Shown here: piece by piece, positions 47,891 through 56,745 of the stretch | Numbering within the stretch: the first letter of the stretch is position 1 | Layout: each line of letters begins with the position of its first letter | DNA from: Myxococcaceae bacterium | GTDB lineage: Bacteria; Myxococcota; Myxococcia; Myxococcales; Myxococcaceae | Assembly: GCA_019694595.1 (NCBI GenBank) | Contig: JAIBBQ010000005.1 | Span: forward strand, 32,013-96,012 | Direction of reading: 5' to 3' | DNA length: 64,000 bases | Made by a program: the position numbers and the translations under genes | Notes under the pieces: generated by a model | What the model saw: only the letters and a program-made list of their open reading frames with translations | What the model was told of the DNA's origin: nothing | Databases searched by the model: none

Positions 47891-50179
47891 ATGGATGCCC
47901 GCCTCCGCAGCGCGTGCGACGCCCTCTTCGATCCGCAGCAGACGGTCTGGGCCTTCGAGCGCCCTGCCCCCGGCGCCGAGCCCGGCCCGGGTGAGGTCTT
48001 CCTCTCCGTCGGCTCCCGTGACGCCCACCTCGCCCCACATCCGCTGATGCTCGGCTGGAAGCTGCCGCAGTGGCGCAGCCGGGGGCTCTCCAGCACCACC
48101 CAGGTGGTCCTCGACGCTGCGGCGACCATCGACGCCCTGCCCCACCGGCTCACCCTGCGCGCCCACGAGCCGACGCTCGACGTGCTCTGCGCCGCGTTGC
48201 TCCTGAGCTACCGCAGGCTCAACCGCCAGTGGCCCGCCGGCGCGAACGCACTCTGCGAGTACGTCACCGCGTGGGAACAGGGGCGCACCGAGCTCGCCGG
48301 CCAGTACGAAGGCGCGCTGGCCTCGGCCTTCTACGCCGGGCTGCAGCTCTACCGGCCCGCTGGCGGCCACCCGGCGCGCGAGCTGGTGACGCTGCTGAGC
48401 GAGGTGCTCGATCGCAACCTCTCGCTCCTCGAGCTCGCGCAGCTCCCGCCCGGCCTCATCGCCCCCGCGGTGCAGCGCCGCCTGCGGGCGGACAGCGATC
48501 TCTACCGGACCGAGCTGTCCCGCGGGCAGCGCGTGCAGCTCGAGCTCCCGCTCGACGAGCAGGCGGGCTCGGCGGTCCGCCGGGTCGACGCCCTGTTCCT
48601 CAGCTCCCCGCAGGACGTGACGGTCCTCAAGCTGCTCGCCCGCCCCGATCAGCAGCACTCGTTCTACCGGCGGGGCTTCGAGGTGATGGCCATTCACGCG
48701 CCCAACGAGGCGCACGCCTATGGGCGGCACACCATCACCCTCGCGCCCGAGAGCCCGGGCAGCCTCGCCAACCTGGGCGTGGTGCTCGATCGCCTCGAAG
48801 GCCCCATCGCGCCCGACGGCACCGCCCGCGTCACCGGCAAGCCGCGCTTCACCTCGCAGCCCGCCGAGCTGCAGGGCCTCGCCGACCCCTGGTACTGCGA
48901 CGCCTACCCGGCCCAGGGCGCCCGGGCGACGCTGGTCGCGCCGCCCTTCGCCGGCACCCGCCTCACCCGCGAGGAGATCTGGGAAGCGCTGTGGGACCGC
49001 TTCAACCTCGGCCGAAACATCCACGTCACCTCCGCGCGCACCGTGTTCGCCCGGCCCTTCCGCATGGTGCGCCGCCAGAGCGTGGAGGCGCTCTCGGCCC
49101 AGGGGTGGAAGCGCTCGGCGCTGCCGGACGCCGGCACCGGCCTGCTCCCGTCGGTCTTCAGCTCGTTCCTCGGCGACGCCGAGCCGGGCGACGTGGCGCA
49201 CCTCGAGAAGCCGGCGACGGGCGGCCTGCTGCACCTGTCCGTGTACCCGAGCGATCTCGTGCTCGCCTGGTTCGAGCGCACGAGTGGCCCCACCACCCTC
49301 TTCGAGCTCGCCCAGGTTCAGGCCCGGCTCGCGCAGTCCGCCGATCTGCACGGCGCGGTGGTCCTCTCCGAGCTCGACGGCTGGCTCGCCCCGGTCGGCG
49401 CGCAGCGGTGGTCGGTCTTCGGCGCGTACCGCATCAACCGCGCCCGCTCGACGATGCTCGACGACTCCCGCAGCGTGCTGGGGCTCTTCCACGCGCTCGC
49501 GTCCGGCGCTCCGCCGACGCTGGAGTCGCTCCCGTCGGAGCTGGCGGTGCAGGCGCGCAAGGTCATCGCCGTGGGCGACGACGAGCACTGGCTCACCTCG
49601 AGCGGCGGTGCCCGCTTCGAGCTGCGGCTGGAAGATCGCCCCGCGGCCCCGGCGCTCGACGAGGACTTCACGCTCTTCCTGCTCACGCTGGGCCAGCGCT
49701 ACACCGCCTTCGAGATCACCCGGCGCATGGGCGAGGTCGAGCGCCGCTCGCGCACCTCGCGCTGGGCGAGCCTGCTGCCGAGCCGCGACGTGCGCGCCGA
49801 CGTGATGTTCTTCACCAACTCGCTCTGGTACGCGCGGGTGAGCGACGACCCCGACCTGGAAGCCCGCTACGACGCCTGGAAGGCGCTCCACGGCATGGCG
49901 GAGACGGTCGAGTCGCTGCGCAGCCAGACCACCGAGCTCGACGAGTTCCGCAAGGAACGCTTCGAAGGCATGGTGGGCTTGCTGGTCTTCGTCTTCCTGC
50001 CCATCACCATCGTCTGCGGCTTCTTCTCCGGCGCGCAGTTCAACGAGATGGACCTGAAGCTGGGCCTCCCGTGGACCACGGGAGGGTGGAAGATCTTCCT
50101 CATCTACACCGGCGTCTTCACGGTGCTGGTGTTCGGCACCCTGGTCGTCGGCCGGCTGCTGTCCTTCCGGCGGCGCTAG
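47891..50179 (+). CDS. Large CorA-like membrane protein with a ~660-residue soluble N-terminal part
   Basis: The 762-residue product ends in two membrane helices (VGLLVFVFLPITIVCGFFSG and IFLIYTGVFTVLVFGTLVVG) preceded by a long helix (from ETVESLRSQTTELDE), the layout of CorA Mg/Co channels. Between them, SGAQFNEMD occupies the place of the CorA GMN-F-x-x-M motif, so G-A-Q replaces G-M-N. The first ~650 residues are not a normal CorA funnel: the N-terminal segment (LRAHEPTLDVLCAALLLSYRRL) recalls a nucleotide- or phosphoesterase-like fold. I prefer ATG 47891 to GTG 47843, because the codons between have poor third-position GC. Ion transport is inferred only. Confidence 0.72.
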   Translation: MDARLRSACDALFDPQQTVWAFERPAPGAEPGPGEVFLSVGSRDAHLAPHPLMLGWKLPQWRSRGLSSTTQVVLDAAATIDALPHRLTLRAHEPTLDVLCAALLLSYRRLNRQWPAGANALCEYVTAWEQGRTELAGQYEGALASAFYAGLQLYRPAGGHPARELVTLLSEVLDRNLSLLELAQLPPGLIAPAVQRRLRADSDLYRTELSRGQRVQLELPLDEQAGSAVRRVDALFLSSPQDVTVLKLLARPDQQHSFYRRGFEVMAIHAPNEAHAYGRHTITLAPESPGSLANLGVVLDRLEGPIAPDGTARVTGKPRFTSQPAELQGLADPWYCDAYPAQGARATLVAPPFAGTRLTREEIWEALWDRFNLGRNIHVTSARTVFARPFRMVRRQSVEALSAQGWKRSALPDAGTGLLPSVFSSFLGDAEPGDVAHLEKPATGGLLHLSVYPSDLVLAWFERTSGPTTLFELAQVQARLAQSADLHGAVVLSELDGWLAPVGAQRWSVFGAYRINRARSTMLDDSRSVLGLFHALASGAPPTLESLPSELAVQARKVIAVGDDEHWLTSSGGARFELRLEDRPAAPALDEDFTLFLLTLGQRYTAFEITRRMGEVERRSRTSRWASLLPSRDVRADVMFFTNSLWYARVSDDPDLEARYDAWKALHGMAETVESLRSQTTELDEFRKERFEGMVGLLVFVFLPITIVCGFFSGAQFNEMDLKLGLPWTTGGWKIFLIYTGVFTVLVFGTLVVGRLLSFRRR

Positions 50180-50184
50180 CTAAG

Positions 50185-50526
50185 CTAGTTCGCGCCGGGG
50201 AACGCGTTCACGTACTGCACCTTCACGTCGGGGAACGCGTCGACGAACTGCACCTTGGTGTCGGGGAACGCGGTCACCATCTGCCACTTGCCGCAGGAGT
50301 CCGGGAAGGCGTTGACCTTCTGCACCTTCACGTCGGGGAACGCGCTCACCACCTGCACCTTCACGTCGGGGAACGCCGTCACCACCTGGATCTTCCCGTA
50401 GAGCTTGTGGCCGTTGAAGCTGCAGCCGCCCTTGTCGAAGCCGCCGCCCGCCTCGCTGCGCGCGCTGAGCAGCCCGACCGCCGCCGCCGCCGCCACCGCC
50501 CCCAACACCGCGAATCGCTTCATCAT
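50185..50526 (-). CDS. Secreted AFPD-repeat protein, probable 7(1) septoil-knot domain
   Basis: The 113-residue product has a signal peptide (MMKRFAVLGAVAAAAAVGLLSARSEA), then GGCSFNGHKLYGKIQVV and six repeats of about 11 residues ending in AFP: VVTAFPD, VVSAFPD, KVNAFPD, MVTAFPD, FVDAFPD, YVNAFPG. One step is two residues longer (DSCGKWQ). This matches my memory of the Septknot family, small proteins whose chain winds into a 7(1) knot. Two cysteines (GGCSF and DSCGK) could pair. AGGAGG lies seven bases before ATG 50526, and the ATG overlaps the VanZ-like stop as ATGA. The function of the family is unknown. Confidence 0.85.
   Translation of the reverse strand: MMKRFAVLGAVAAAAAVGLLSARSEAGGGFDKGGCSFNGHKLYGKIQVVTAFPDVKVQVVSAFPDVKVQKVNAFPDSCGKWQMVTAFPDTKVQFVDAFPDVKVQYVNAFPGAN
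50197..50377 (-). repeat. Tandem 33-bp repeat encoding the AFPD units
   Basis: GGGGAACG-type units (plus-strand reading) start at 50197, 50230, 50263, 50302, 50335 and 50368. The spacing is 33 bases except for one 39-base step, in register with the 11-residue protein repeat. DNA similarity between units is high, consistent with recent duplication or gene-conversion-like homogenisation. Confidence 0.85.
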
Positions 50527-50900
50527 GTGGTGCCTCCTGGAATGCTGCGTGTGCCCTTCAGGCGCCAAGACCCCCGGGCCGCGAGAAGTGTGAAAAATGC
50601 CCCCACCGTGTCTGCCACCCAATCGTAGACGTCGCAGGAACGCCCGGGCACGAAGTACTGGTGGAGCTCGTCGGTCGCTCCGTAGGCGGAAGTCATCGCC
50701 ACCGCGAGCAGGCCCGCCCGCCACTCGCGCGCGCGGAGCGCGTAGAGCCAGGCGGCGCACCCCACGAAGTACGCCCCCGCGTGGATCACCTTGTCGAAGC
50801 TCCAGATGCCCTTGGGGACCGGGAAGCTGCTCTGCGACGAGAGGAAGAAGATGAGCGCCATCCACCCCAGGGCGGGGAGGAAGCGGCTCAGGCGACGCAC
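50523..50900 (-). CDS. VanZ-like membrane protein
   Basis: The 125-residue protein has about four hydrophobic helices and the VanZ family motif GATDELHQYFVPGRSCDVYDW. VanZ-like proteins are small membrane proteins, one of which gives teicoplanin resistance; the general activity is unknown. GTG 50900 lies inside the 3' end of miaB (13-base overlap), and the stop overlaps the next ATG by four bases, so the gene is coupled on both sides. No resistance role is implied here. Confidence 0.82.
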   Translation of the reverse strand: MRRLSRFLPALGWMALIFFLSSQSSFPVPKGIWSFDKVIHAGAYFVGCAAWLYALRAREWRAGLLAVAMTSAYGATDELHQYFVPGRSCDVYDWVADTVGAFFTLLAARGSWRLKGTRSIPGGTT

Positions 50901-52258
50901 GACTCCACCTGTTCCACCGCCTCGGCGATGGGCACCGTGGGGTTCGAGCGCACCGCGCGCTGCGCGCCGTAGAGCGAGCCCACCGTGCACTGGGTCACGT
51001 GCACCTCGACCAGCGAACCCGCCGGAGCGTCGCCCTCGAAGTTCACCACCCGGTTCTGCGGGCTGCGGCCGGTGCGACGGGCGGGGTCGGTCTTCGACGG
51101 CCCCTCGACCAGGACCTCCACCGTGTGGCCCACCAGCGCCTGGTTGCGCTCCTTGCTGATCTGCTTCTGCACCGCCTGCAGCCGCTCGAGGCGCGCGAGC
51201 TTCACCTCGTCGCTCACCACGCCCCACTCCGCTTCCTTGAGAATGGCCGACGTCTTCGGGCGCGGCGAGTAGACGAAGGAGAACTGCCCGTCGTAGCGGA
51301 CCTGCTCGGCGAGCTTCATGGTGCGCTCGAAGTCTTCCTCGGTCTCGCCGGGGAAGCCCACGATGATGTCGGTGGTGATCGCGATGTCCGGCCGGGCCGC
51401 GCGCAGCTTCTCGAGGCGTTCCAGGTACTCGGCCACCGTGTAGTCGCGGCGCATGCGCTTGAGCACCGGGTCCGAGCCGCTCTGCACGGGGAGATGGAAG
51501 TGCGGCGCGATCTTGGGTTCCACCCGGAAGGCGTCGATCAGCTCGTCGGACAGGTCGTGCGGGTGGCTGGTGGTGAAGCGCACCCGCTCGATGCCCGGCA
51601 CCTGGGCGGTGCGCAGCAGCAGCTGCGCGAACGAGATGCCGCCGCGGTAGGAGTTCACGTTCTGGCCGATGAGGGTGATCTCCCGCACCCCGACCTGGGC
51701 CAGCGCCTTGGCCTCCAGCAGCACCTCGGCGAACGGCCGGCTCACTTCGCGGCCGCGGGTGTGCGGCACCACGCAGAAGGCGCAGACGTTGTCGCAGCCC
51801 TTCATCACGGTGACGAACTCGCTCACCCGGCCGCGCGAGGTCTCGGGGTCGGCGCGCGGAAAGACGTACTCCTCGGAGTCCACCCACGCCGTCTCCACCA
51901 CCCGCTCCGCCCTGGCCCGCACCAGGATCTCGGGGAGCTTGGCGATGGCATCTGGCCCGAAGACGAAGTCCACGTACGGCGCCCGCTCGAGGATCTTGGC
52001 CTTCTCCTGCTGCGCCACGCAGCCACCCACGCCGATCAGCGCGCCGCGCTGCAGCTTCGCCTGGCGGTAGCGGCCGAGCGCGGACTGCATCTTCTCTTCC
52101 GCCTTCTCGCGGATCGCGCAGGTGTTGAGGATGATCAGGTCCGCGTCGTCCGCCGTCGGCGTCGCGCGGTAGTCGAGCCCCGCCAGCACCTCGCCCATGC
52201 GCAAGGTGTCGTTGACGTTCATCTGACAGCCGAAGGTGTGGACGAAGTAGCGCTTCAT
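50888..52258 (-). CDS. miaB: tRNA-2-methylthio-N6-dimethylallyladenosine synthase
   Basis: MiaB adds a methylthio group to i6A37 of tRNAs. The 456-residue protein has the N-terminal cluster cysteines C11, C47 and C80 (FGCQMN, NTCAIR, GGCVAQ), the radical-SAM triad CDNVCAFC (C155, C159, C162), and a C-terminal TRAM domain. ATG 52258 gives the canonical start MKRYFVHTFGCQMN; an in-frame ATG at 52294 would add 12 residues. It follows the VWA gene by 51 bases and is coupled to the VanZ-like gene. Confidence 0.96.
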   Translation of the reverse strand: MKRYFVHTFGCQMNVNDTLRMGEVLAGLDYRATPTADDADLIILNTCAIREKAEEKMQSALGRYRQAKLQRGALIGVGGCVAQQEKAKILERAPYVDFVFGPDAIAKLPEILVRARAERVVETAWVDSEEYVFPRADPETSRGRVSEFVTVMKGCDNVCAFCVVPHTRGREVSRPFAEVLLEAKALAQVGVREITLIGQNVNSYRGGISFAQLLLRTAQVPGIERVRFTTSHPHDLSDELIDAFRVEPKIAPHFHLPVQSGSDPVLKRMRRDYTVAEYLERLEKLRAARPDIAITTDIIVGFPGETEEDFERTMKLAEQVRYDGQFSFVYSPRPKTSAILKEAEWGVVSDEVKLARLERLQAVQKQISKERNQALVGHTVEVLVEGPSKTDPARRTGRSPQNRVVNFEGDAPAGSLVEVHVTQCTVGSLYGAQRAVRSNPTVPIAEAVEQVESCVA

Positions 52259-52309
52259 GGCGGCGGGCCGTCTCCTACACCCGAACGCCGCCACCCGGCA
52301 AAGCCCAGC

Positions 52310-53707
52310 TCAGGCGGGAATCAGCTGCTGGGCCACCCGCTCCAGGTCGGCCAGCGTCTGCACCGTCACCACCTGCGAGCAGGCCTTCTCGTAGGTCAGC
52401 ATCTCGCTGTCGCCGAAGCCCCACGAGCTCCTGGGCTCGGTGCAGATCCACACCACGCGCTTGGCCTTGCGCTTCAGGTCCTCGAGCGCCCAGGCGTTCG
52501 CCGGGTTGTAGTTGTTCCGGCCGTCGCCGATGACCAGCACCGTGGTCCGCCGGGTGACGCTCCCCAGCTCGCCCCGGGCGAAGTTCGCCAGCGCCCGCCC
52601 GTAGTTGGAGTTCGAGGCCAGCGAGATGATGTCACCCGCCAGCGCCCGCTCCAGCGCTGCCTCGGGCTTGGCGTCCTTGAAGTACGAGGTCGCCTCGCCC
52701 ACGTCGCTGACGAAGATGAAGCTGCGGACCCGCGAGAACAGGGTCTGCAGCGTGTACGCGAACAGCAGCATCATCCGCGAGGCGTTGCGCACCGAGTCCG
52801 AGACGTCGCACAGCACCACCACGTCGGGGCGCTGCGGCCGGCGCCGGCGGAAGTACGGCACCATCGGCACCCCGCCCGCGCTCAGGTTCTTGCGCAGCGT
52901 CTTGAGCGGATTGAGCGCTCCCTTGCGGCGCGAGGCCTGCTTGCGCGTGAGCCGGCTCTTGAGCTTCTCCGCCAGCGCCCGCACCGAGCGCTGGGCCGCG
53001 TCGACCTCGGCGCGCCCCAGGGTGTGGAAGGCGCGGTCGTTGAGGCCCCCGGTCGGCTTGCGCAGCCGCGCCTGGGCCTGGCGCTGCACTTCCCGCCGGG
53101 CCGCGTCCTCGACGCTCCTCAACGCCTGGGCGAGCTGGCTCTGCACCACCTCGAGGCCCTGCGGGCTCAAGCCCCGCGCGGTGAGCTCCCGCTCGAGCCC
53201 CGACAGCTCGCTGCGCATCGACTCCACCCCGGCGCCAGTGAGCAGCCGCCGGCTGAAGAAGCCCTGCTGCAGCGTGCTCTGGAGCCGCCCGAAGTCGAGC
53301 TGCAGCGCCGACTGCCGGAACAGGCGCGCCAGGGCCGCCGCGTTGCCCTGGAGCGCCGCCTGCGACAGCGGCGAGAGCGCCTCCTGCAGCCGCGGCAGCC
53401 AGTGCATCAACATCGCCAGGTCGTCGCCCTCGAGGAGCTTCTCTTCCTGGATGCGCTCGAGCAGCGCGCGGTCGATCGCCTCGAAGGTCTTCGCCGCGCC
53501 CGAGAAGTAGAAGTCGAAGGCCCGGTCGAAGGTGTCCACGTCCTGGGCGCGCTTGCAGAGCGTGCTCTTCAGCACCGCGCGGAACGCCTCGCGATCGGCG
53601 AGCCCGCTCAAGCCCACTGCCCGTGCGGCATCGAGGCTCTCCGACACCGAGATGCGCAGGCCGTTCTGCCGCAGCACCTCCGAGAACTCGACGAGCCGCG
53701 CATCCAC
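52310..53707 (-). CDS. CoxE-like VWA-domain protein
   Basis: The 465-residue cytoplasmic protein resembles the CoxE/VWA-containing family: a helical N-terminal region (TLCKRAQDVDTFDRAFDFYF) and a C-terminal VWA domain with the MIDAS start DVSDS (VVLCDVSDSVRNASRM) and the conserved GDGRNNYNPANAW. These proteins usually work with a MoxR-type AAA+ ATPase in complex assembly, but no moxR gene is in the window. The central ~150 residues are Arg/Gln-rich and helical. Its start is ten bases from the stop of the methyltransferase gene upstream. Confidence 0.88.
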   Translation of the reverse strand: MDARLVEFSEVLRQNGLRISVSESLDAARAVGLSGLADREAFRAVLKSTLCKRAQDVDTFDRAFDFYFSGAAKTFEAIDRALLERIQEEKLLEGDDLAMLMHWLPRLQEALSPLSQAALQGNAAALARLFRQSALQLDFGRLQSTLQQGFFSRRLLTGAGVESMRSELSGLERELTARGLSPQGLEVVQSQLAQALRSVEDAARREVQRQAQARLRKPTGGLNDRAFHTLGRAEVDAAQRSVRALAEKLKSRLTRKQASRRKGALNPLKTLRKNLSAGGVPMVPYFRRRRPQRPDVVVLCDVSDSVRNASRMMLLFAYTLQTLFSRVRSFIFVSDVGEATSYFKDAKPEAALERALAGDIISLASNSNYGRALANFARGELGSVTRRTTVLVIGDGRNNYNPANAWALEDLKRKAKRVVWICTEPRSSWGFGDSEMLTYEKACSQVVTVQTLADLERVAQQLIPA

Positions 53708-53717
53708 GCCCGGGAGT

Positions 53718-54950
53718 CTAGCGGCGCTCGAAGGCCATGACCGCCTCGATGTGGTGCGTCTGGGGGAAGAGGTCGAGCAGCTGCAGGCTCACCGGGCGGA
53801 ACCCCTGCCCCACGAGCTGCCCCGCGTCCCTCGCCAGCGAGGCCGGATCGCAGGCGACGTAGATCACCCGCTTCACCATCAGCTCGGTCGCCCAGCCGGC
53901 GATGCCCGGGGCGCCGGTCCGCGGCGGGTCGGCGAGCAGCACGTCGAAGCGCTCCCGCGCGGCCACCAGGCCCTGCACGGCCCGCTCCGCGTCCTGCTGC
54001 ATCAGCCGCACCTGGGGGCCCAGCACCTTGCGCGCCAGGGCGAGCGAGACCGGGGACGATTCCACCGCCACCACCCGCGGCACCTTGGCTGCCAGGGGCA
54101 CCGTGAAGTTGCCGTTGCCGCAGTACAGCTCGAGCGCCGACTCCGCGCCGTCGCCCAGCACCCCGAGCGCGGTGTCGACCAGGAGCCGGTTGCCGGTGAC
54201 GTGCGCCTGGGCGAAGGCATCGGGGCGGACGAAGGTGGCGCCGTCGCGCAGCTCGGGCGCGCCGATGAGCTGCGAAGGCCCGTCGTCGGGCACCAGCACC
54301 ACCCCGGCGAGCCCCGCCGCGCGCCGCCAGCGCTCTGCCCGGTCCTCGTGCGCCGGCCTCCGCGGGCCCTTGAGCCACAGGGCGGCCGCCACCGCGCCCG
54401 AGGCCTCCAGCAGGTGCACTTCGCTCAGCTCCCGCAGCAGGGGCTTGAGCTCGGAGAGCGTCGGCAGCACCGCCTGAAGCCGTGGAGTGAGCGCCGGGCA
54501 TGCCCCGACCTCCACCAGCGCGTGGCTCTCGTGCTCGAAGAAGCCGAGCTTGCCGTGCTCCACGTGCAGCACCGCCCGCCGGCGGGCTCCCAGGAAAGGC
54601 TCCGGGCCCAGGGTCGAGCGCAGCTGGTAGTCCGACGGCGCGATGCGGCCCACGTGCTCCAGCGCCGAGACGACGATCTGCTCCTTCTCGCGCCGCTGGA
54701 CCACCTCGGTGGTGTGCAGCCAGTCGCACCCGCCGCAGCGCCCGAAGAGCGGACAGGCGGGCGCACGGCGATCGGGGCTCGGGGTGACGATGGCCGCCTG
54801 CTCGCCGCGCAGCACCTTGCCGCGGGTGACGAGCTCGACCTCGACCGTCTCTCCGGGGAGCGCTCCAGCGACGAACACCGCGCGCCCTTCGTGGTGCGCG
54901 AGACCGTCGCCTGATTTCGCCAGCCGCTCGACCCGGAGCGCGACCTTCAC
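53718..54950 (-). CDS. 23S rRNA/tRNA m5U methyltransferase of the RlmD/TrmA family
   Basis: The 410-residue protein has an N-terminal TRAM-like domain (residues ~1-60), four Fe-S cysteines (C66, C72, C75 in CPLFGRCGGC and C151 in GACPAL), the SAM motif LELYCGNGNFTVPLA, the LADPPRTG motif, the nucleophile Cys in VIYVACDPASLARD, and the general-base Glu in HHIEAV. The family makes m5U in 23S rRNA or tRNA; RlmC versus RlmD cannot be told apart here. GTG 54950 makes a GTGA overlap with the PilZ stop. Confidence 0.93.
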   Translation of the reverse strand: MKVALRVERLAKSGDGLAHHEGRAVFVAGALPGETVEVELVTRGKVLRGEQAAIVTPSPDRRAPACPLFGRCGGCDWLHTTEVVQRREKEQIVVSALEHVGRIAPSDYQLRSTLGPEPFLGARRRAVLHVEHGKLGFFEHESHALVEVGACPALTPRLQAVLPTLSELKPLLRELSEVHLLEASGAVAAALWLKGPRRPAHEDRAERWRRAAGLAGVVLVPDDGPSQLIGAPELRDGATFVRPDAFAQAHVTGNRLLVDTALGVLGDGAESALELYCGNGNFTVPLAAKVPRVVAVESSPVSLALARKVLGPQVRLMQQDAERAVQGLVAARERFDVLLADPPRTGAPGIAGWATELMVKRVIYVACDPASLARDAGQLVGQGFRPVSLQLLDLFPQTHHIEAVMAFERR

Positions 54951-55345
54951 TTCTTGGTGGGTGCCCGGTGCTCGGGCATCAGCGCTTCACGCAGGCGGTC
55001 GACGAACCGCTCGATGCGCGCTCGCTTCTCTTCGTCGACGTCGATGAACTCCACCGCCATGCCCGGGACCTGGTTGGCGGGGTTGTCGACCTCGTTGACC
55101 CGCACCACCCGGCCGCTCAGATCGAACGGGAAGGCCTGGTCGGGCAGCGAGATGATCAGCTTCACCGTCGAGCCGACGGGCTGCGGGTTGCGCGAGTTGA
55201 TGAACAGACCGCCGCGCGAGATGTTGACCGCCCAGTCGGTGATGAACCCATCGACGGTTCGGTACGCGACGAGCAGCTCGTGGTGCAGGCGATCCGACTG
55301 CCGGGCACCCTTCTTCTTGAGGTCGGTGGTGGGCTTGTCCGCCAT
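54947..55345 (-). CDS. Small TIGR02266-type PilZ protein
   Basis: The 132-residue protein is a single PilZ domain with a ~15-residue basic N-terminus. NISRGGLFINSR provides the D/NxSxxG-type motif, and RQSDRLHHEL upstream could provide the RxxxR-like arginines, so c-di-GMP binding is more plausible than in the Hsp70 fusion at 6668. FDLSGRVVRVNE and PGMAVEFIDVDEE are typical TIGR02266 strands. ATG 55345 is chosen over one at 55372 because homology begins there. It is coupled to the rRNA methyltransferase gene by a GTGA overlap. Confidence 0.88.
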   Translation of the reverse strand: MADKPTTDLKKKGARQSDRLHHELLVAYRTVDGFITDWAVNISRGGLFINSRNPQPVGSTVKLIISLPDQAFPFDLSGRVVRVNEVDNPANQVPGMAVEFIDVDEEKRARIERFVDRLREALMPEHRAPTKK

Positions 55346-55385
55346 GGGAGCGACGGACTCTACACCGCTCACGCCCCGGCGCTAC

Positions 55386-56042
55386 TCACACCGGCATGGT
55401 CTTGAGATCGGGGGCCGGGGTCAGCTTGGGCTGGGTCAGCTTCTGCACCGACTCCACCGTCTCCCCCGGGGCCAGCTCCTTGAGGATCAGCCCCTTCGGC
55501 CCCACCTCGAGCAGCGCGAGGTCGGTGACGATCACATGCACACACTTCTGGCCGGTGAGCGGCAGCGAGCACCGGTCGAGGATCTTGGGGGCCCCGTCCT
55601 TGGTGGCGTGCTCCATGGCCACGAAGACCCGCTTGGCGCCCACCGCGAGGTCCATCGCCCCGCCCATGCCCTTCACCATCTTGCCGGGGATCATCCAGTT
55701 CGCCAGGTCGCCCTGGGCGCTGACCTCCATGGCCCCCAGCACCGCGAGGTCCACGTGGCCGCCGCGGATCATCCCGAAGGACGCCGCCGAGTCGAAGAAC
55801 GCCGCACCCGGGACCGCGGTGACCGTCTCCTTGCCCGCGTTGATGAGGTCGGCGTCTTCCTGGCCTTCCTCCGGCCAGGGGCCGATGCCCAGGAGGCCGT
55901 TCTCCGAGTGCAGGAGCACGTCCATCCCCTGGGGGATGTAATTTGCAACCAGGGTCGGCAGGCCGATGCCCAGGTTCACGTAGAAGCCGTCGCGCAGCTC
56001 CTGCGCCACGCGCTGGGCGATCTGCTCACGAGACAGCGGCAC
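55386..56042 (-). CDS. scoB: 3-oxoacid CoA-transferase subunit B
   Basis: The 218-residue protein holds the catalytic Glu47 in [11 protein letters not shown], the family marker, along with [20 protein letters not shown] and [14 protein letters not shown]. With subunit A it transfers CoA from succinyl-CoA (or acetyl-CoA) to acetoacetate. Its GTG overlaps the subunit A stop by 17 bases. In this window it would activate acetoacetate released by HMG-CoA lyase. The exact CoA donor is not readable from sequence. Confidence 0.93.
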   Translation of the reverse strand: MPLSREQIAQRVAQELRDGFYVNLGIGLPTLVANYIPQGMDVLLHSENGLLGIGPWPEEGQEDADLINAGKETVTAVPGAAFFDSAASFGMIRGGHVDLAVLGAMEVSAQGDLANWMIPGKMVKGMGGAMDLAVGAKRVFVAMEHATKDGAPKILDRCSLPLTGQKCVHVIVTDLALLEVGPKGLILKELAPGETVESVQKLTQPKLTPAPDLKTMPV

Positions 56043-56745
56043 GGGTGCCTCCCTTCGGGCGCACGGTGCGCTTCTCGATCCACTTCTGGTAGCCCTGCCC
56101 CACCACCACGCGCTTCACGAAGATCGACGGCACGTGGATCTGATCGGGGTCGAGCGCGCCCACCGGCACCAGCTGCTCCACCTCGGCGATGGTCACCTTC
56201 GCCGCCATGCACATCAGCGGCGAGAAGTTGCGCGCCGTCTTGCGGAACACCAGGTTGCCCCAGGGGTCGGCCTTCCACGCGCGGACGATGGCGAAGTCGG
56301 CCTTGAGCGGCTTCTCCAGCACGTACTCGCGGCCGTCGATGACCTTGGTCTCCTTGCCTTCGGCGATGGCGGTGCCCACGCCGGTCGGCGTGTAGAAGCC
56401 GCCGATGCCGCAGCCCCCGGCCCGGATGCGCTCGGCCAGCGTGCCCTGGGGGTTGAGCTCGACCTCCAGCTCCTTGGACAGGAACTGCCGCTCGAACTCC
56501 TTGTTCTCGCCCACGTAGCTGGCGACCATCTTCTTCACCTGCTTGGCCTTGAGCAGCACGCCCAGGCCGAGCTCGGTGGTCCCGCAGTTGTTGGAGATGA
56601 CGGTGAGGCCCTTCACGCCCTTGGCGTGGATCGCCGCGATCAGGGTCTCGGGGTTGCCGCAGAGGCCGAAGCCCCCGCTCATGATCACCGCCCCGTCCGC
56701 GACGTCCTTCACCGCCTCCTGGGCGCTGGCGACGACCTTGTTCAC
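56026..56745 (-). CDS. scoA: 3-oxoacid CoA-transferase subunit A
   Basis: The 239-residue protein has the CoA-transferase A signature [17 protein letters not shown] and the [13 protein letters not shown] segment, followed by [16 protein letters not shown] 56745 forms a GTGA overlap with the thiolase stop, so thiolase, scoA and scoB form one translationally coupled set. The pair makes acetoacetyl-CoA, which the adjacent thiolase cleaves. The longer open frame upstream of GTG 56745 is only antisense-like sequence within the thiolase gene. Confidence 0.93.
   Translation of the reverse strand: MNKVVASAQEAVKDVADGAVIMSGGFGLCGNPETLIAAIHAKGVKGLTVISNNCGTTELGLGVLLKAKQVKKMVASYVGENKEFERQFLSKELEVELNPQGTLAERIRAGGCGIGGFYTPTGVGTAIAEGKETKVIDGREYVLEKPLKADFAIVRAWKADPWGNLVFRKTARNFSPLMCMAAKVTIAEVEQLVPVGALDPDQIHVPSIFVKRVVVGQGYQKWIEKRTVRPKGGTRAAVS

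Noticed and set aside
47093..49891. A minus-strand open frame of about 930 codons opposite the CorA-like gene
   Set aside because: The plus strand encodes clear membrane helices and CorA-like features; the minus frame has no recognisable sequence.
50197..50377. The 33-bp tandem repeats as a CRISPR array or regulatory iterons
   Set aside because: They are in frame with the protein repeat, lie inside a coding gene with a signal peptide, and have no unique spacers.
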